DNA of 64,000 nt from Actinomycetota bacterium (GCA_028717265.1 JAQUOE010000004.1:1-64000); one strand, 5' to 3'. Counted from the stretch's first letter, positions 26,221 to 36,236 are shown. Notes: a model not told the origin generated them from the letters alone. Numbers and translations are program-made.

Positions 26221-28587
26221 TTACCTCTTTTTCTTTAGAGTTAGGATTCTCAGGGCCGATATATAGCTTTGCCCCAGAGAAATACCCCCGTCATTTACAG
26301 GAACATTGAAATTTGAGTATACCTCAAAACCATCTTGCTTTAATATATCAAAACATCTTTTCAGGAGAAAGTTATTTTGAAAAACTCCGCCGCTCAGGCC
26401 AACCCTGCAAATTCCGCTTTTTTTTCTTATAGCATCACTGATTTCGAGCACAGCTGATGCCAGTGTATTATGGAATCTGGAAGATATTTTATCTTTTGGA
26501 ATCTTTTTACGCAAATCCTCGAATATTCGTAAAAAAATATGGTGATCGTCTATCAAGTATGTTCCATTTCTATAATCTATTTTTAAAGGATATTTTTCTC
26601 TGACTTTATAGCTGTTGGTCATCATTTCAAGATGTATTGCGGCCTCACCTTCAAAACTTGATACATGAGTGCAATCAAGAATGGAACTAACGGCATCAAA
26701 TAGTCTTCCCATGCTGGTAGTGACGGGGCTGTTGAATCCGGACTCCATCTGTTTTTCGATGGCTTCGATTTCGAGTTTAGATATTATTTTTTTATAAAAA
26801 GGTAGATTTTCATATAAAAACACGTAAAATTTATTTTCGCTGTACCTGCTGTTCTTCCATAGATGATACAGATAAGAAACAGCCATCCGGTATGGTTTTT
26901 TTATTGATATTTCTCCTCCGGGAAGAATCTTTTCTTTCAAATGGCCCACTCTTATAAAGTTTAAATTATGGTTTACCTCAAATATTTCGCTGCCCCAGAT
27001 CTTTCCATCATCTCCAAATCCGGTTCCATCCCAGGCAAAACCTATTAAATTTCCATTTATATTATTTTCGGCCATCACGCTTGCAATATGTGCCTTATGG
27101 TGTTGGACTTCGATCCCTGTTTCTATATTTTTTAATTTTGAGACAAAATTCGTAGAAGCATAAGCAGGGTGTTTATCATATGCTGCTGCATCTATTTTCT
27201 TGATATTAAAAAGTTTCCGATAATGCTTGAATATGGAGTTATAAAACTCAATGGACCGTGCATCATCGAGATCCCCGATATGCTGGCTCAAGATTGCATA
27301 ATTCTTTATAAGGAAGCAGAAGGTGCTTTTCTCATGGGCACCTGCTGCAAAAATAATCTGTCTTCCGATATCTTTTCCAAGCTTTATCGGATAGGGAGAG
27401 TATCCTCTGGCTCTTCTTATCATCATCTCTCTTCCGTCAAATATTTTTATTACCGAATCGTCGAACCTGCAGTAAATATCCCGGTCATGAAATAAAAAAT
27501 AATCACAGATGTCTTTCAATTTCTCAAGTGCCTCCGAATTTTCAGCCGATATGGGCTCTTCGGATACATTTCCGCTGGTCATAACAAGAGGTATGCCTAT
27601 ATGGTCGAAAATCAAATGATGCAGCGGAGTGTAGGGGAGCATGACTCCTTCATACCGGTTATATAAAGATACATAACGGGATACCGGATAATTTTTAGTA
27701 TTTTTTTCCAGTAAGACGATAGGAGCCCTGGGAGAAATGAGGCTCTCTATTTCTTTTTCATTTGACCTGTAATTTTTTTTAATATATTCGATATCTCTGA
27801 TCATTATGGCAAATGGTTTTGCAGGTCTTTTTTTTCTTTTCCTGAGCTCCATGACAGTATTATCCGATAGGGCACTGCAGGCGATCTGAAATCCTCCAAG
27901 ACTCTTTAAAGCAATGATCTTTCCACGTAACAGCAGTTCCGAGGAAGTGTCGATGATATTTTCGCAGTCTATCTTTTTCCCGTTTTTATCAGTGAGAAAT
28001 AATTTAGGACCGCATTTTTTACAGGCATTGGGCTGAGCATGGAATCTCCTGTTCCCGGGATCACTGTATTCGGCGGAGCAGTCTTTACACATCTGAAATT
28101 CCTGCATAGTGGTATGTGGCCTGTCATAGGGCATTTCCTTTATTATGGTAAATCTGGGTCCGCAATTGGTGCAGTTTGTAAATGGATAATCGTACCGGCG
28201 AGTGTCCTTATTATTTTTTATATCATCAATACAAAGACCACATGTGGCAATATCTGGAGAAACCAGCTGGAACCTTTCTTCGGTCTTCAGGCTTTTTCTT
28301 ATTTCAAAATTTTCAAATTCCCGGAAAGGGGCTTCTTCTGTCTTTATACATTCGATAACTGCAGCGGGAGGTTTACAAAATCTGATATCCGAAGAGAATT
28401 TTTCGGCTGTATCTTTATCCGGAACATTGATTAAGACGGTAACGCCTTCCGTGGTATTGGTTACAGTTCCATTTAAACTGTATTGCTGTGCAAGCCTATA
28501 TATAAAAGGCCTGAAGCCCACTCCCTGGACGATACCGGATATATTTATGCTAAAAGTCTTTAAATTGTTATATTTGTTGCCTGGCAT
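26221..28587 (-). CDS. hypF: HypF, carbamoyltransferase for hydrogenase maturation
   Basis: HypF uses carbamoyl phosphate and ATP to carbamoylate HypE. The 788-residue protein has the full domain chain: an acylphosphatase domain (GIVQGVGFRPFIYRLA), two zinc-finger-like repeats (CGLCIDD, CTNCGPRFT, CKDCSAEY, CKKCGPKL), a YrdC-like domain (KSLGGFQIACSA, IVLLEK) and a Kae1-like domain (VQHHKAHIASVMAE, FAWDGTGFGDDG, GLSGGVFQN). Length is normal. It is first in the hypFCDE operon, whose promoter must lie in the 175-bp divergent gap shared with the UbiA gene. Confidence 0.96.
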   Translation of the reverse strand: MPGNKYNNLKTFSINISGIVQGVGFRPFIYRLAQQYSLNGTVTNTTEGVTVLINVPDKDTAEKFSSDIRFCKPPAAVIECIKTEEAPFREFENFEIRKSLKTEERFQLVSPDIATCGLCIDDIKNNKDTRRYDYPFTNCTNCGPRFTIIKEMPYDRPHTTMQEFQMCKDCSAEYSDPGNRRFHAQPNACKKCGPKLFLTDKNGKKIDCENIIDTSSELLLRGKIIALKSLGGFQIACSALSDNTVMELRKRKKRPAKPFAIMIRDIEYIKKNYRSNEKEIESLISPRAPIVLLEKNTKNYPVSRYVSLYNRYEGVMLPYTPLHHLIFDHIGIPLVMTSGNVSEEPISAENSEALEKLKDICDYFLFHDRDIYCRFDDSVIKIFDGREMMIRRARGYSPYPIKLGKDIGRQIIFAAGAHEKSTFCFLIKNYAILSQHIGDLDDARSIEFYNSIFKHYRKLFNIKKIDAAAYDKHPAYASTNFVSKLKNIETGIEVQHHKAHIASVMAENNINGNLIGFAWDGTGFGDDGKIWGSEIFEVNHNLNFIRVGHLKEKILPGGEISIKKPYRMAVSYLYHLWKNSRYSENKFYVFLYENLPFYKKIISKLEIEAIEKQMESGFNSPVTTSMGRLFDAVSSILDCTHVSSFEGEAAIHLEMMTNSYKVREKYPLKIDYRNGTYLIDDHHIFLRIFEDLRKKIPKDKISSRFHNTLASAVLEISDAIRKKSGICRVGLSGGVFQNNFLLKRCFDILKQDGFEVYSNFNVPVNDGGISLGQSYISALRILTLKKKR

Positions 28588-28646
28588 ATTTAAAATCGTT
28601 GATATTTTAGCAGTAATATTAAAGTAAAGCCAATTGAACTGAAAGT

Positions 28647-28676
28647 TTGGTTTTTAATCCCGTTAGAAGATATAAT
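28647..28676 (+). promoter_or_regulatory. putative promoter of the UbiA-family gene
   Basis: TTGGTT (28647-28652), 18-nt spacer, TATAAT (28671-28676), 86 nt before the TTG start. One GTTACA half-site occurs downstream at 28711 but without an 11-bp partner. Confidence 0.35.
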
Positions 28677-28762
28677 ATAACAAAAGACCGGATTAAATCC
28701 TGGATACTTAGTTACAAGAATTATTTGGATAATATCGTAAATATCAATATTTCTTAACTTAT

Positions 28763-29692
28763 TTGTTAAAAAAAATAATAAAATTAGGCCGTTTTCAGTT
28801 TACGCTTCCGGTATTTATGGTTTTTTCCTGTGGGGCACTGCAGGCAGTGCTTTCAAGTGACGGACTTTTTAATGCAGCCAGATTTATATTCGGATATCTT
28901 ATTTTCTTTTCTGCACAACTTTCGGTTCAATATAGCAATGAGTATTTTGATTTTGATTCCGACAGATTGACCATTCCTACTTTGTTTTCAGGTGGAAGTA
29001 AAGTCCTGAGGAATAATGAGAATTTAAAGATTTTTTCAAAGTGGATATCGATTTTATTGGCTATAGTATCAATAATACTTTCAGTCTTATTTGTTTTAGT
29101 TTTTAAAGTATCTGTCAGGATAATCATTCTAGCTATATCTGCGAACTTACTGGGCTGGTTCTATACTGCACCGCCATTAAAATTTTCATATAGAAGATTG
29201 GGCGAGATAACGATTATATTGATCATAGGGATAATCTTACCTGCAGCTGGATCTGTCACAGTCAGTGATTCCTTAAACAAAGAAATAATTGTAATAATGA
29301 TGCCATTATTGCTATATACAGCAATGCTGTCGATTGCGGTTGAAATTCCTGACTATGAAGCTGACAGGATTTCCTGTAAGAATAATCTTGTTTCGGTATT
29401 TGGCAGAAAGACAGGGTATTTAATATTATCTGTCCTTTCTTCGACAGCTTCTATTTATTTTATAATTATGTCTGTGTTAAATATGATACATGGATTTTAT
29501 AGATATGATATAAATTTTATAATGCTCGGATTGGCCTCAATACCTTCCTTAGTGACTTCGTTTTATGGAAATGTGGCAAATCCTTCCGAAAGAAGAAAAA
29601 TAACATTATTTATAAATGTGATTATTTTTTCTTTGTTCTTCATATTGCTTGTTTTCAGTATTCATTTGATTATCCTGGTTTTGTCGGGGTAA
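28763..29692 (+). CDS. UbiA-family prenyltransferase
   Basis: This integral membrane prenyltransferase has 309 residues with about eight or nine hydrophobic segments. Both aspartate-rich motifs are visible: NEYFDFDSD (family NxxxDxxxD) and the second, DYEAD in VEIPDYEADR. These bind the Mg-diphosphate of a prenyl donor. The FYTAPPLKFSYRRLGE segment is typical of the MenA/UbiA group. The acceptor could be a quinone precursor, but no other quinone gene is present. The start is a TTG with no clear ribosome-binding site; it is the only candidate after an in-frame stop. Confidence 0.85.
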   Translation: MLKKIIKLGRFQFTLPVFMVFSCGALQAVLSSDGLFNAARFIFGYLIFFSAQLSVQYSNEYFDFDSDRLTIPTLFSGGSKVLRNNENLKIFSKWISILLAIVSIILSVLFVLVFKVSVRIIILAISANLLGWFYTAPPLKFSYRRLGEITIILIIGIILPAAGSVTVSDSLNKEIIVIMMPLLLYTAMLSIAVEIPDYEADRISCKNNLVSVFGRKTGYLILSVLSSTASIYFIIMSVLNMIHGFYRYDINFIMLGLASIPSLVTSFYGNVANPSERRKITLFINVIIFSLFFILLVFSIHLIILVLSG

Positions 29693-29793
29693 GAATATTT
29701 TTTAAAAGATTCTTTCTGTAAATAATCAGTTCAAATATTTTATAAATTCATTATAATTTTACTTATAATAATTTTTTTAAGAAGAAGGTCAAA

Positions 29794-30120
29794 ATGAGTT
29801 TTTATGAAATCGCAAAAGCTGACGATATACCGGAGGGAACAATGAAAGCCGTTTCGATTCAGGATAAAGAATTGATTGTAATAAATTATGAAGGCAATTA
29901 TTACGCCATAAACAGGATGTGCACTCATATGAGCGGCGACCTTTCAAAAGGAAAGCTTGAGGGAAAGATAATAATATGCCCGAGACATGGTTCCAGATTT
30001 GATGTTACCACAGGGAAAAGCATTTCGGGGCCCAGAATAGGTTTCCTTAAGCTCAAGACAAAAGATGAACCGAACTATCAGATAAAAATCGAAAATGACG
30101 TCATCAAAATTGATATTTAA
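29794..30120 (+). CDS. Rieske-type 2Fe-2S ferredoxin
   Basis: This is a soluble 108-residue single-domain Rieske protein. The ligands are C43-x-H45 (MCTHMSG) and C62-x2-H65 (CPRHGSRFD), and the domain has the usual DVTTGKSISGP loop. There is no signal or membrane anchor. It resembles ferredoxin partners of oxygenases and nitrite-reductase small subunits (NirD-like), but no such enzyme is nearby, so the partner is unknown. AAGAAGG precedes the ATG. It follows the UbiA gene by 101 bp and converges on the CBM9-like gene. Confidence 0.92.
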   Translation: MSFYEIAKADDIPEGTMKAVSIQDKELIVINYEGNYYAINRMCTHMSGDLSKGKLEGKIIICPRHGSRFDVTTGKSISGPRIGFLKLKTKDEPNYQIKIENDVIKIDI

Positions 30121-30195
30121 TGCAATGCTTATTTTTGCAGGCTGAATAATTTGTTTGCGATAGTGTGCTCGATTTGTAAATATTTATTATTGCAA

Positions 30196-31452
30196 TTATT
30201 GATTTTTTTCTTCTACAGTGTCCTCATCAGCAGGTTCTTCTTCGGTACTCTGTATATCTCCGGCATCTATCAGAGCAATTGCACCCAGCATGGAGACATT
30301 ATTGAAATCAAATACTTTTGATGATGAAATTACAAGTTCTGTCGTTGGCATTTCCAATGGCAATTGATCCGTATCAAATATAGACACGGTAAATCCAAGC
30401 ACATCCAGATCTTCAGGTATATAATTGGTAAAGTTATACCAGGGGATGCTGGCCTCTATTATATATCCGCCTGCTATTCTGGTTGAAGCCGTATCTACTC
30501 CTCTGGGGGGTGCATTTGATGGCCAGTTCATAAAAGATTCCGCAATTATTCCCGTGAAATTACCGGGAGAGAAATCTATACGGTAATCGTCACTGTTATA
30601 AAAGGAAATCTGCATATCATCCGCGAGCTCGGTATCGAATACAATCATTATACTGTCGCCCTTATTTATCTGATTACCGGTATAATTCTGGCTGAACACA
30701 TCATCCATAACCCGGATAGCAAAATAAAATTTTTCATTATCCCAGCAGGAAAAAAATGTACCCGAAATATCAGTATGGGAAGTATAATGTTCTTTTAATA
30801 TGGTTGGTGTAAAGGCTGAAAAGCTCTCAAATTTATCCCATTCGTCTATACTGCCATCTATAACCGGAGCAGTATAGCATTTGTACGAAAATATAGGAAC
30901 TCCGGTAGTGGTATTCTGAATCCTCGGAATGGCCTGGTCAAGAACCTGGTTTTTCTTTTCTTCGATATCGACACTAGTAACATTGTCTCCTTCGGGTTCT
31001 ATCTCATACTGAACCGTAAAATTTACCGTATTTGATGTGGCTATTATATTACCGGTATTATCTATAAGCTGTGCTGTCATTTCATATTCGCCTGAACTGC
31101 CGGGATTCCAGTTATATTCGTAAGGTGGAGAAGTAAATGATTTTATTTCATTATCATTTACAAGGACTTTTATGATGTAATCTGTATTTTCTACTTCCGG
31201 TGCCCTGATCTCTATCGGGACCTGTTCGCTTTCATTGATGAAACTAAAAGGTTTATCATTTGTAGGAGAAGATATGAAAAGCGTATATTCGATCTCTTCT
31301 TCGGTTTCTTCTTCTACCCCGGAAAAGAAATTCAACGGCATACAGCTTCTGATTGAGAAAAATATTATCACTGCCATTATAAGGATCACTCCCAACAGGA
31401 TGTAGGGGACCTTGTCCATTATAGGATTATGTTTTTTATGGATCTTTTTCAT
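30196..31452 (-). CDS. membrane-anchored protein with Ig-like and CBM9/DOMON-like domains
   Basis: The 418-residue product has one N-terminal transmembrane segment (~14-32), then an acidic linker. A bacterial Ig-like domain follows (FINESEQVPIEI ... YEYNWNPGSSGEYEM), then a CBM9-like beta-sandwich (APVIDGSIDEWDKFESF ... YIIEASIPWYNF) and an acidic tail (EEEPADEDTVEE). CBM9-like domains bind sugars or occur as extracytoplasmic sensors. The bulk should be outside the cell. Its ATG overlaps the stop of the EF-G-like gene (ATGA), so it is translated from the same message as a GTPase, an unexpected partner. Confidence 0.75.
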   Translation of the reverse strand: MKKIHKKHNPIMDKVPYILLGVILIMAVIIFFSIRSCMPLNFFSGVEEETEEEIEYTLFISSPTNDKPFSFINESEQVPIEIRAPEVENTDYIIKVLVNDNEIKSFTSPPYEYNWNPGSSGEYEMTAQLIDNTGNIIATSNTVNFTVQYEIEPEGDNVTSVDIEEKKNQVLDQAIPRIQNTTTGVPIFSYKCYTAPVIDGSIDEWDKFESFSAFTPTILKEHYTSHTDISGTFFSCWDNEKFYFAIRVMDDVFSQNYTGNQINKGDSIMIVFDTELADDMQISFYNSDDYRIDFSPGNFTGIIAESFMNWPSNAPPRGVDTASTRIAGGYIIEASIPWYNFTNYIPEDLDVLGFTVSIFDTDQLPLEMPTTELVISSSKVFDFNNVSMLGAIALIDAGDIQSTEEEPADEDTVEEKNQ

Positions 31453-33530
31453 TCCTTCTGTTTGTTCCTTTCTTCGGTTATTTTCTGAGCCAGCATTGGC
31501 GGAACTTCTTCATAATGTGAAAATTTTTGAATGAAGCGCCCTCTTCCCTGGGTAAGTGAAGTCAGATCAATAGTATAATTAAAAGTCTCGGATTGGGGCA
31601 AAGAAGCCCTGATTAGCTGTTTTTTATTTTCAATAGGGTTTATTGATATGATTTTTCCTCTCTTTGAATTTATATCCCCGATTATATCTCCCATATATTT
31701 CTCAGGCACAGTGATTTCAAGCTCATTGATGGGTTCAAGAATAACGGGAGAAGCTTCCTGCATTCCCTTCTTAAATGCCATGGATGCTGCAATCTTAAAG
31801 GCCATCTCGGAAGAATCGACAGTATGATATGATCCGTCATATAAATCTACACTTACATCAACTACAGGGGATTCCGCAAGAACACCTTTCAGAAGCGCTT
31901 CCCTGATACCTTTTTCCACACCGGGTATATATCCCTTTGGTATGGCACCGCCAAAAATACTATTCTTGAACTCAAAACCTCCGCCGCTTGGCAGTGGTTT
32001 TATCTCGATTAGAACATGCCCGTATTGCCCTCTTCCTCCGGATTGTTTTTTATATTTGTATTCCGCTTTAGCATCTTTTCTTATCGTCTCTTTATATGCA
32101 ACCAGAGGTGTCAATATATCTATATCGATATCGAATTTCTCTTTCAGCTTCTCTTTAGCGATGGAAATGTGAAGTTCTCCCATGCCCCAGATTATGTTTT
32201 GATGCACCTCAAGGTTTAGCTCCTGTTTGATTGTCGGATCTTCCTGAATCAATTTGGAAAGTCCGTTACTTATTTTTTCTTCATCGCCTTTGCTCCTGGG
32301 GATGACAGCTCTGGGCAGTGTGGGGGAATAATATTCCGTTTCAGGTATTTTTAACGGCTGGTCCTGACCGGAGATAGTGTCATCATTTAAAATATCCATA
32401 ATCTTTGAAACGGCCACAATTTCTCCGCAGGAAGCTTCATCTGTATCAATTTGATTTTTACCCTGGAGCTTGAACAAATTGGTGAATTTATAAGTTTTTC
32501 CGGAACTTGAAACATAATAACTTTCATTGATCCTTATAGTTCCCGAAAAAATTCTGAATATCGATAATTTACCTATATAAGGATCTGCCATTGTTTTAAA
32601 AACATATGCCAGCACAGGCTTATCAGGTGTGGGTTTAATTTCTATTTCTGATTTCTTATTCAAATCCTGTGCCTTTAAGGGCGGTATATCAAGTGCGGAA
32701 GGAAGTAGGGAATTTATATAGTCCATTAATATATCTATGCCGGAATTTTTTCCGGAGGAAATTGCGAATACCGGGATAACCTTGCCTTCCATTACAGCTT
32801 TTTTAAGGTTTTCATTTATTACGGCTTCATCGATCTTTTCACCTTCCAGATATTTATTAAGTAGTTCGTCATTCGTTTCCACTATGGTTTCGATAAGTTC
32901 ATTATGGTGACGTTCGATCTGATTTTTAATTTTTTCATCTATCGGAATCTTATTACCGGTAAAATTCTTCTCTTTGTATTCATATGCCTGATTTTGAAGT
33001 ATATCGACGACTTTCGAAAAATTTTCACCGCTGTTTAGCGGAACTGTTACAGGAACAAGTTTTAACCTGTATTCATTTTTTATATCTTCAATGACTTTAG
33101 AATAATCTATATTTTCAAGATCCATTTTATTTAATACGAGAAATGCAGGTTTGGGATTTTTGCCAAGCAATTCTATGACTAATTCGGTTGGAGCCTGTAT
33201 TCCTGATTTTATATCAATAACCAGAAGTGCGCTGTCTATTACTTTGATTGCGGCCTGTGTTTGTCCTATGAAATCCATATATCCCGGACAGTCTATAAGG
33301 TTTATGTTAAAATCTTTCCATTTATAATTAAGTATGCTTGAGTTTATACTGAAACCTTTTTTGGTTTCCAGCGGACTGAAATCAGAAGTCGTATTTTTTG
33401 TTTCTATGGTTCCAGGCCTATCGATTGATTTGGAATTGAATAAAATGCATTCTGCAAGTGTAGTTTTCCCGGTCCCATTTCCAGAGATAAGCCCAATAAC
33501 TTTATTGTTAGAGCAACTTTTACCATTCAT
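31449..33530 (-). CDS. elongation factor G-like translational GTPase
   Basis: This is an EF-G paralogue with all five EF-G domains (693 residues). The track adds 47 residues; ATG 33530 has GGGGAGG 6 nt upstream and is the true start (MNGKSCSNNKVIGL). The G1 motif is GNGTGKTT, G3 is DCPGYMDF and G4 is NKMD. Standard EF-G has DTPGHVDF in G3; here His is Tyr, as in the EF-G-like class known from Actinobacteria and Firmicutes. Domain IV (GGRGQYGHVLIEIKPL) and domain V (PEKYMGDIIGDINSKRGKI) are intact. It may be a specialised or back-up translocase rather than the main EF-G. No tufA or rps genes accompany it. Confidence 0.88.
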   Translation of the reverse strand: MNGKSCSNNKVIGLISGNGTGKTTLAECILFNSKSIDRPGTIETKNTTSDFSPLETKKGFSINSSILNYKWKDFNINLIDCPGYMDFIGQTQAAIKVIDSALLVIDIKSGIQAPTELVIELLGKNPKPAFLVLNKMDLENIDYSKVIEDIKNEYRLKLVPVTVPLNSGENFSKVVDILQNQAYEYKEKNFTGNKIPIDEKIKNQIERHHNELIETIVETNDELLNKYLEGEKIDEAVINENLKKAVMEGKVIPVFAISSGKNSGIDILMDYINSLLPSALDIPPLKAQDLNKKSEIEIKPTPDKPVLAYVFKTMADPYIGKLSIFRIFSGTIRINESYYVSSSGKTYKFTNLFKLQGKNQIDTDEASCGEIVAVSKIMDILNDDTISGQDQPLKIPETEYYSPTLPRAVIPRSKGDEEKISNGLSKLIQEDPTIKQELNLEVHQNIIWGMGELHISIAKEKLKEKFDIDIDILTPLVAYKETIRKDAKAEYKYKKQSGGRGQYGHVLIEIKPLPSGGGFEFKNSIFGGAIPKGYIPGVEKGIREALLKGVLAESPVVDVSVDLYDGSYHTVDSSEMAFKIAASMAFKKGMQEASPVILEPINELEITVPEKYMGDIIGDINSKRGKIISINPIENKKQLIRASLPQSETFNYTIDLTSLTQGRGRFIQKFSHYEEVPPMLAQKITEERNKQKE

Positions 33531-33696
33531 TAGCATCCTCCCCGAGAGTGTCAGATTTTTTAGATAGTACTTAAGCCGCAATAAGGTAATAGAAGAAATA
33601 TACCATAAAAATTTTTTTGTGTAAAAACAATATTGATATGCCCGGGGAGCCTGAAATTGACCATGGCTCATGATTATATTTTTGCAATTGGTTATA

Positions 33697-33705
33697 TGAT
33701 ATAAT
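33697..33705 (+). promoter_or_regulatory. extended -10 promoter element of lemA-htpX
   Basis: TGATATAAT (TG-N-TATAAT) lies about 80 nt before the lemA ATG. There is no good -35 hexamer, consistent with an extended -10 promoter. Confidence 0.4.
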
Positions 33706-33786
33706 CTAAAGTTGTTTATTTTTAATGTGGAAAAATGTAAAATATTTTATTTTAAATGGTTAAAATAAAGCAGTCAGGAGGTTAGT

Positions 33787-34356
33787 ATGCTGCCAGGTGT
33801 AATTGCTGCAATAGCAGTGATATTTGGAATAATAATAGTGCTGGTTGTGATCGCGATTGGCGTATATAATTCCATAGTATCATTAAGAAACAAGGTAGAT
33901 AATTCATGGCACCAGATCGATGTACAGTTACGTAAAAGATATGATCTGATACCAAATCTGGTCGAAACAGTCAAAGGTTATGCAAAACATGAGATGGAAA
34001 CCCTCGAGAAAGTAATAAGCGCCAGAAACATGGGAATTGATGCTAAAACAGTAAAAGATCAGGCTAAAGCCGAAAATATGATAACTGAGACCTTAAAGTC
34101 ATTATTTGCATTATCTGAAAATTATCCCAATCTTAAGGCTGACCAGCATTTTTCAAGATTAATGGAGCAGTTGAATGGTATTGAAAGTAATATTGCATAT
34201 GCCAGACAGTTTTATAATGATATGGTCATGAAGCTTAATACCAGAATACAAACTTTTCCGGGGAATATATTCGCTCGTATGTTTAATTTCACTACCCGGG
34301 ATTATTTTGAAATAGAAGAAGCTGCAGCCAGAGAACCGGTAAAGGTCCAGTTCTAA
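33787..34356 (+). CDS. lemA: LemA family membrane protein
   Basis: This 189-residue protein has one N-terminal membrane segment (~5-27) and a long helical cytoplasmic domain. It carries the family signature NSIVSLRNKVDNSWHQIDVQLRKR followed by YDLIPNLVETVKGYA (quoted in two parts). CAGGAGG precedes the ATG. LemA proteins have no settled function but very often sit directly before htpX, as here (31-bp gap), suggesting a role in membrane-protein quality control. Confidence 0.93.
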   Translation: MLPGVIAAIAVIFGIIIVLVVIAIGVYNSIVSLRNKVDNSWHQIDVQLRKRYDLIPNLVETVKGYAKHEMETLEKVISARNMGIDAKTVKDQAKAENMITETLKSLFALSENYPNLKADQHFSRLMEQLNGIESNIAYARQFYNDMVMKLNTRIQTFPGNIFARMFNFTTRDYFEIEEAAAREPVKVQF

Positions 34357-34387
34357 AAAATAGTCCTAAAAAGGCGTGATTTAAGTA

Positions 34388-35329
34388 ATGTATGAACAAA
34401 TTGCCAGCAACAGGGCAAAAACTGTATTTATAATAATAGGATTCATCGTTTTTATAACTGCTGTAGGATTTGCAGTGGGTTATTATGTGGACTATCGTTA
34501 TGGTATCAACAGGAGTAATTCCATACTGTTTATGGCATTAGCTTTAATACTGGCCATTATTATGAGTTTTTCCAGTTATTATTACAGCGATAAAATAGTG
34601 CTCGGCCTTACACAGGCAAGACCTATATCCAGAGAGGAAAATCCAAGGATATATTATATGGTGGAAGGGCTCACAATAGCAGCGGGACTCCCTATGCCCG
34701 GAATATATATGATAGAAGATGAAGGAATGAACGCATTCGCCACGGGTCGAAATCCTCAGAACAGTGTAGTAGTTTTTACCAGCGGACTGCTTAATAATTT
34801 GAATGATGAGGAACTTAAAGGAGTGATTTCTCATGAACTTTCTCACATAAAGAATTATGACATACTGCTGGGAACAATAGTGGTCATTCTGGTAGGAATG
34901 GTGACTATAATAAGTAATATTACATTGCGCAGTTTTATTTTCGGCGGCAGGGGAAGGAAATCCAGCAGAAATTCCGGTGGAAATCTAATAACCGTTATCT
35001 TTCTTGTAGTGGGAATAGCGCTCTTGATATTGTCGCCGATAATCGCAACGATTATAAGACTGGCAATAAGCAGAAACAGAGAATTTTTAGCTGATTCGAC
35101 CGGAGCCATGGTTTCAAGATATCCGGCAGGACTGGCGAGTGCACTGAGAAAAATAAGCAGTCACAGTGCAGTTAAAACAGCAAATAGTGCGACCGCACAT
35201 CTTTTTATAGCCAATCCGATTGCAGGTAAATCAAAAGCATTATTTAGTAATTTATTCAACACGCATCCTCCTACCGAGGAAAGGATCAGAAGGCTGGAAA
35301 GCATGTCTTTGGGAGTGGGTGTAAAATAA
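34388..35329 (+). CDS. htpX: HtpX-like M48 zinc metalloprotease
   Basis: This is a membrane protease that degrades damaged membrane proteins. It has 313 residues with two N-terminal membrane segments and two more around residues 155-235. The zinc site is HELSH (~150) in [13 protein letters not shown], and the third ligand is Glu in [11 protein letters not shown]. The C-terminal [14 protein letters not shown] is typical of HtpX. It forms an operon with lemA and is followed 19 bp later by pdxS, preceded by AGGAGG. Confidence 0.94.
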   Translation: MYEQIASNRAKTVFIIIGFIVFITAVGFAVGYYVDYRYGINRSNSILFMALALILAIIMSFSSYYYSDKIVLGLTQARPISREENPRIYYMVEGLTIAAGLPMPGIYMIEDEGMNAFATGRNPQNSVVVFTSGLLNNLNDEELKGVISHELSHIKNYDILLGTIVVILVGMVTIISNITLRSFIFGGRGRKSSRNSGGNLITVIFLVVGIALLILSPIIATIIRLAISRNREFLADSTGAMVSRYPAGLASALRKISSHSAVKTANSATAHLFIANPIAGKSKALFSNLFNTHPPTEERIRRLESMSLGVGVK

Positions 35330-35348
35330 TAGGAGGTGTTTTAATAAT

Positions 35349-36230
35349 ATGGAAAAAGGAACATTAAAAATAAAGTCAGGACTTGCCCGGATGCTTAAAG
35401 GCGGGGTGATAATGGATGTCACTTCTGTGGAACAGGCAAAAATTGCAGAGGAAGCAGGGGCAGTATCGGTAATGGCACTGGAAAGGATACCTGCGGATAT
35501 AAGAGCTACCGGCGGCGTAGCAAGGATGACAGATCCTGAAATAATATCAAAGATCATGGAGGCCGTTTCTATTCCCGTAATGGCAAAAGCAAGAATAGGG
35601 CATTTTGCGGAGGCACAGATCCTGGAGTCCATTGGTATAGATTATATAGATGAGAGCGAAGTGCTGACTCCGGCAGATGAGAAGTATCATATAAACAAGT
35701 GGAACTTTAAGGTTCCTTTTGTATGCGGTGCCACGAATCTGGGAGAAGCTTTAAGAAGAATAGGTGAAGGTGCCGCAATGATAAGAACAAAAGGGGAAGC
35801 CGGTACCGGAGACGTCATAGAAGCAGTGAAACATATGAGGAGTATAAAAGACGAGATTGTAAAAGTTGCTTCACTGCCAGGGGAAGAGCTTATGACGATA
35901 TCAAAAGAAATGGGTGCTCCTTACGATCTTGTGGTATATGTCCACGAGAACAAGAATTTACCGGTAGTCAATTTTTCTGCCGGTGGAATATCCACTCCTG
36001 CAGATGCCGCGATGATTATGCAGCTTGGCGCGGACGGTATCTTCGTAGGTTCGGGGATTTTTAAATCAGAAAATCCTTCAAAGATGGCTCAGGCTATTGT
36101 CGAAGCTACTACCCATTATAATAACCCCGAAGTTCTTGCAAGAGTTTCCAGAGGGCTGGGAAATCCGATGAGAGGAACTGCCGTATCGGCACTTTCAAAA
36201 GAGGAAGTTATCTCGAATAGAGGATGGTAA
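35349..36230 (+). CDS. pdxS: pyridoxal 5'-phosphate synthase, PdxS subunit
   Basis: PdxS condenses ribose 5-phosphate, glyceraldehyde 3-phosphate and ammonia to PLP in the DXP-independent vitamin B6 pathway. The 293-residue protein is highly conserved: [38 protein letters not shown], the catalytic lysine in [21 protein letters not shown]-like [11 protein letters not shown] and [17 protein letters not shown] precedes it. It is the ammonia-accepting partner of PdxT, encoded immediately downstream. Confidence 0.98.
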   Translation: MEKGTLKIKSGLARMLKGGVIMDVTSVEQAKIAEEAGAVSVMALERIPADIRATGGVARMTDPEIISKIMEAVSIPVMAKARIGHFAEAQILESIGIDYIDESEVLTPADEKYHINKWNFKVPFVCGATNLGEALRRIGEGAAMIRTKGEAGTGDVIEAVKHMRSIKDEIVKVASLPGEELMTISKEMGAPYDLVVYVHENKNLPVVNFSAGGISTPADAAMIMQLGADGIFVGSGIFKSENPSKMAQAIVEATTHYNNPEVLARVSRGLGNPMRGTAVSALSKEEVISNRGW

Positions 36231-36236
36231 AAAGAA

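Noticed and set aside
33531-33671. 47-residue N-terminal extension of the EF-G-like protein
   Set aside because: A strong GGGGAGG precedes ATG 33530 and the G1 region begins shortly after it; the extension is unlike EF-G.
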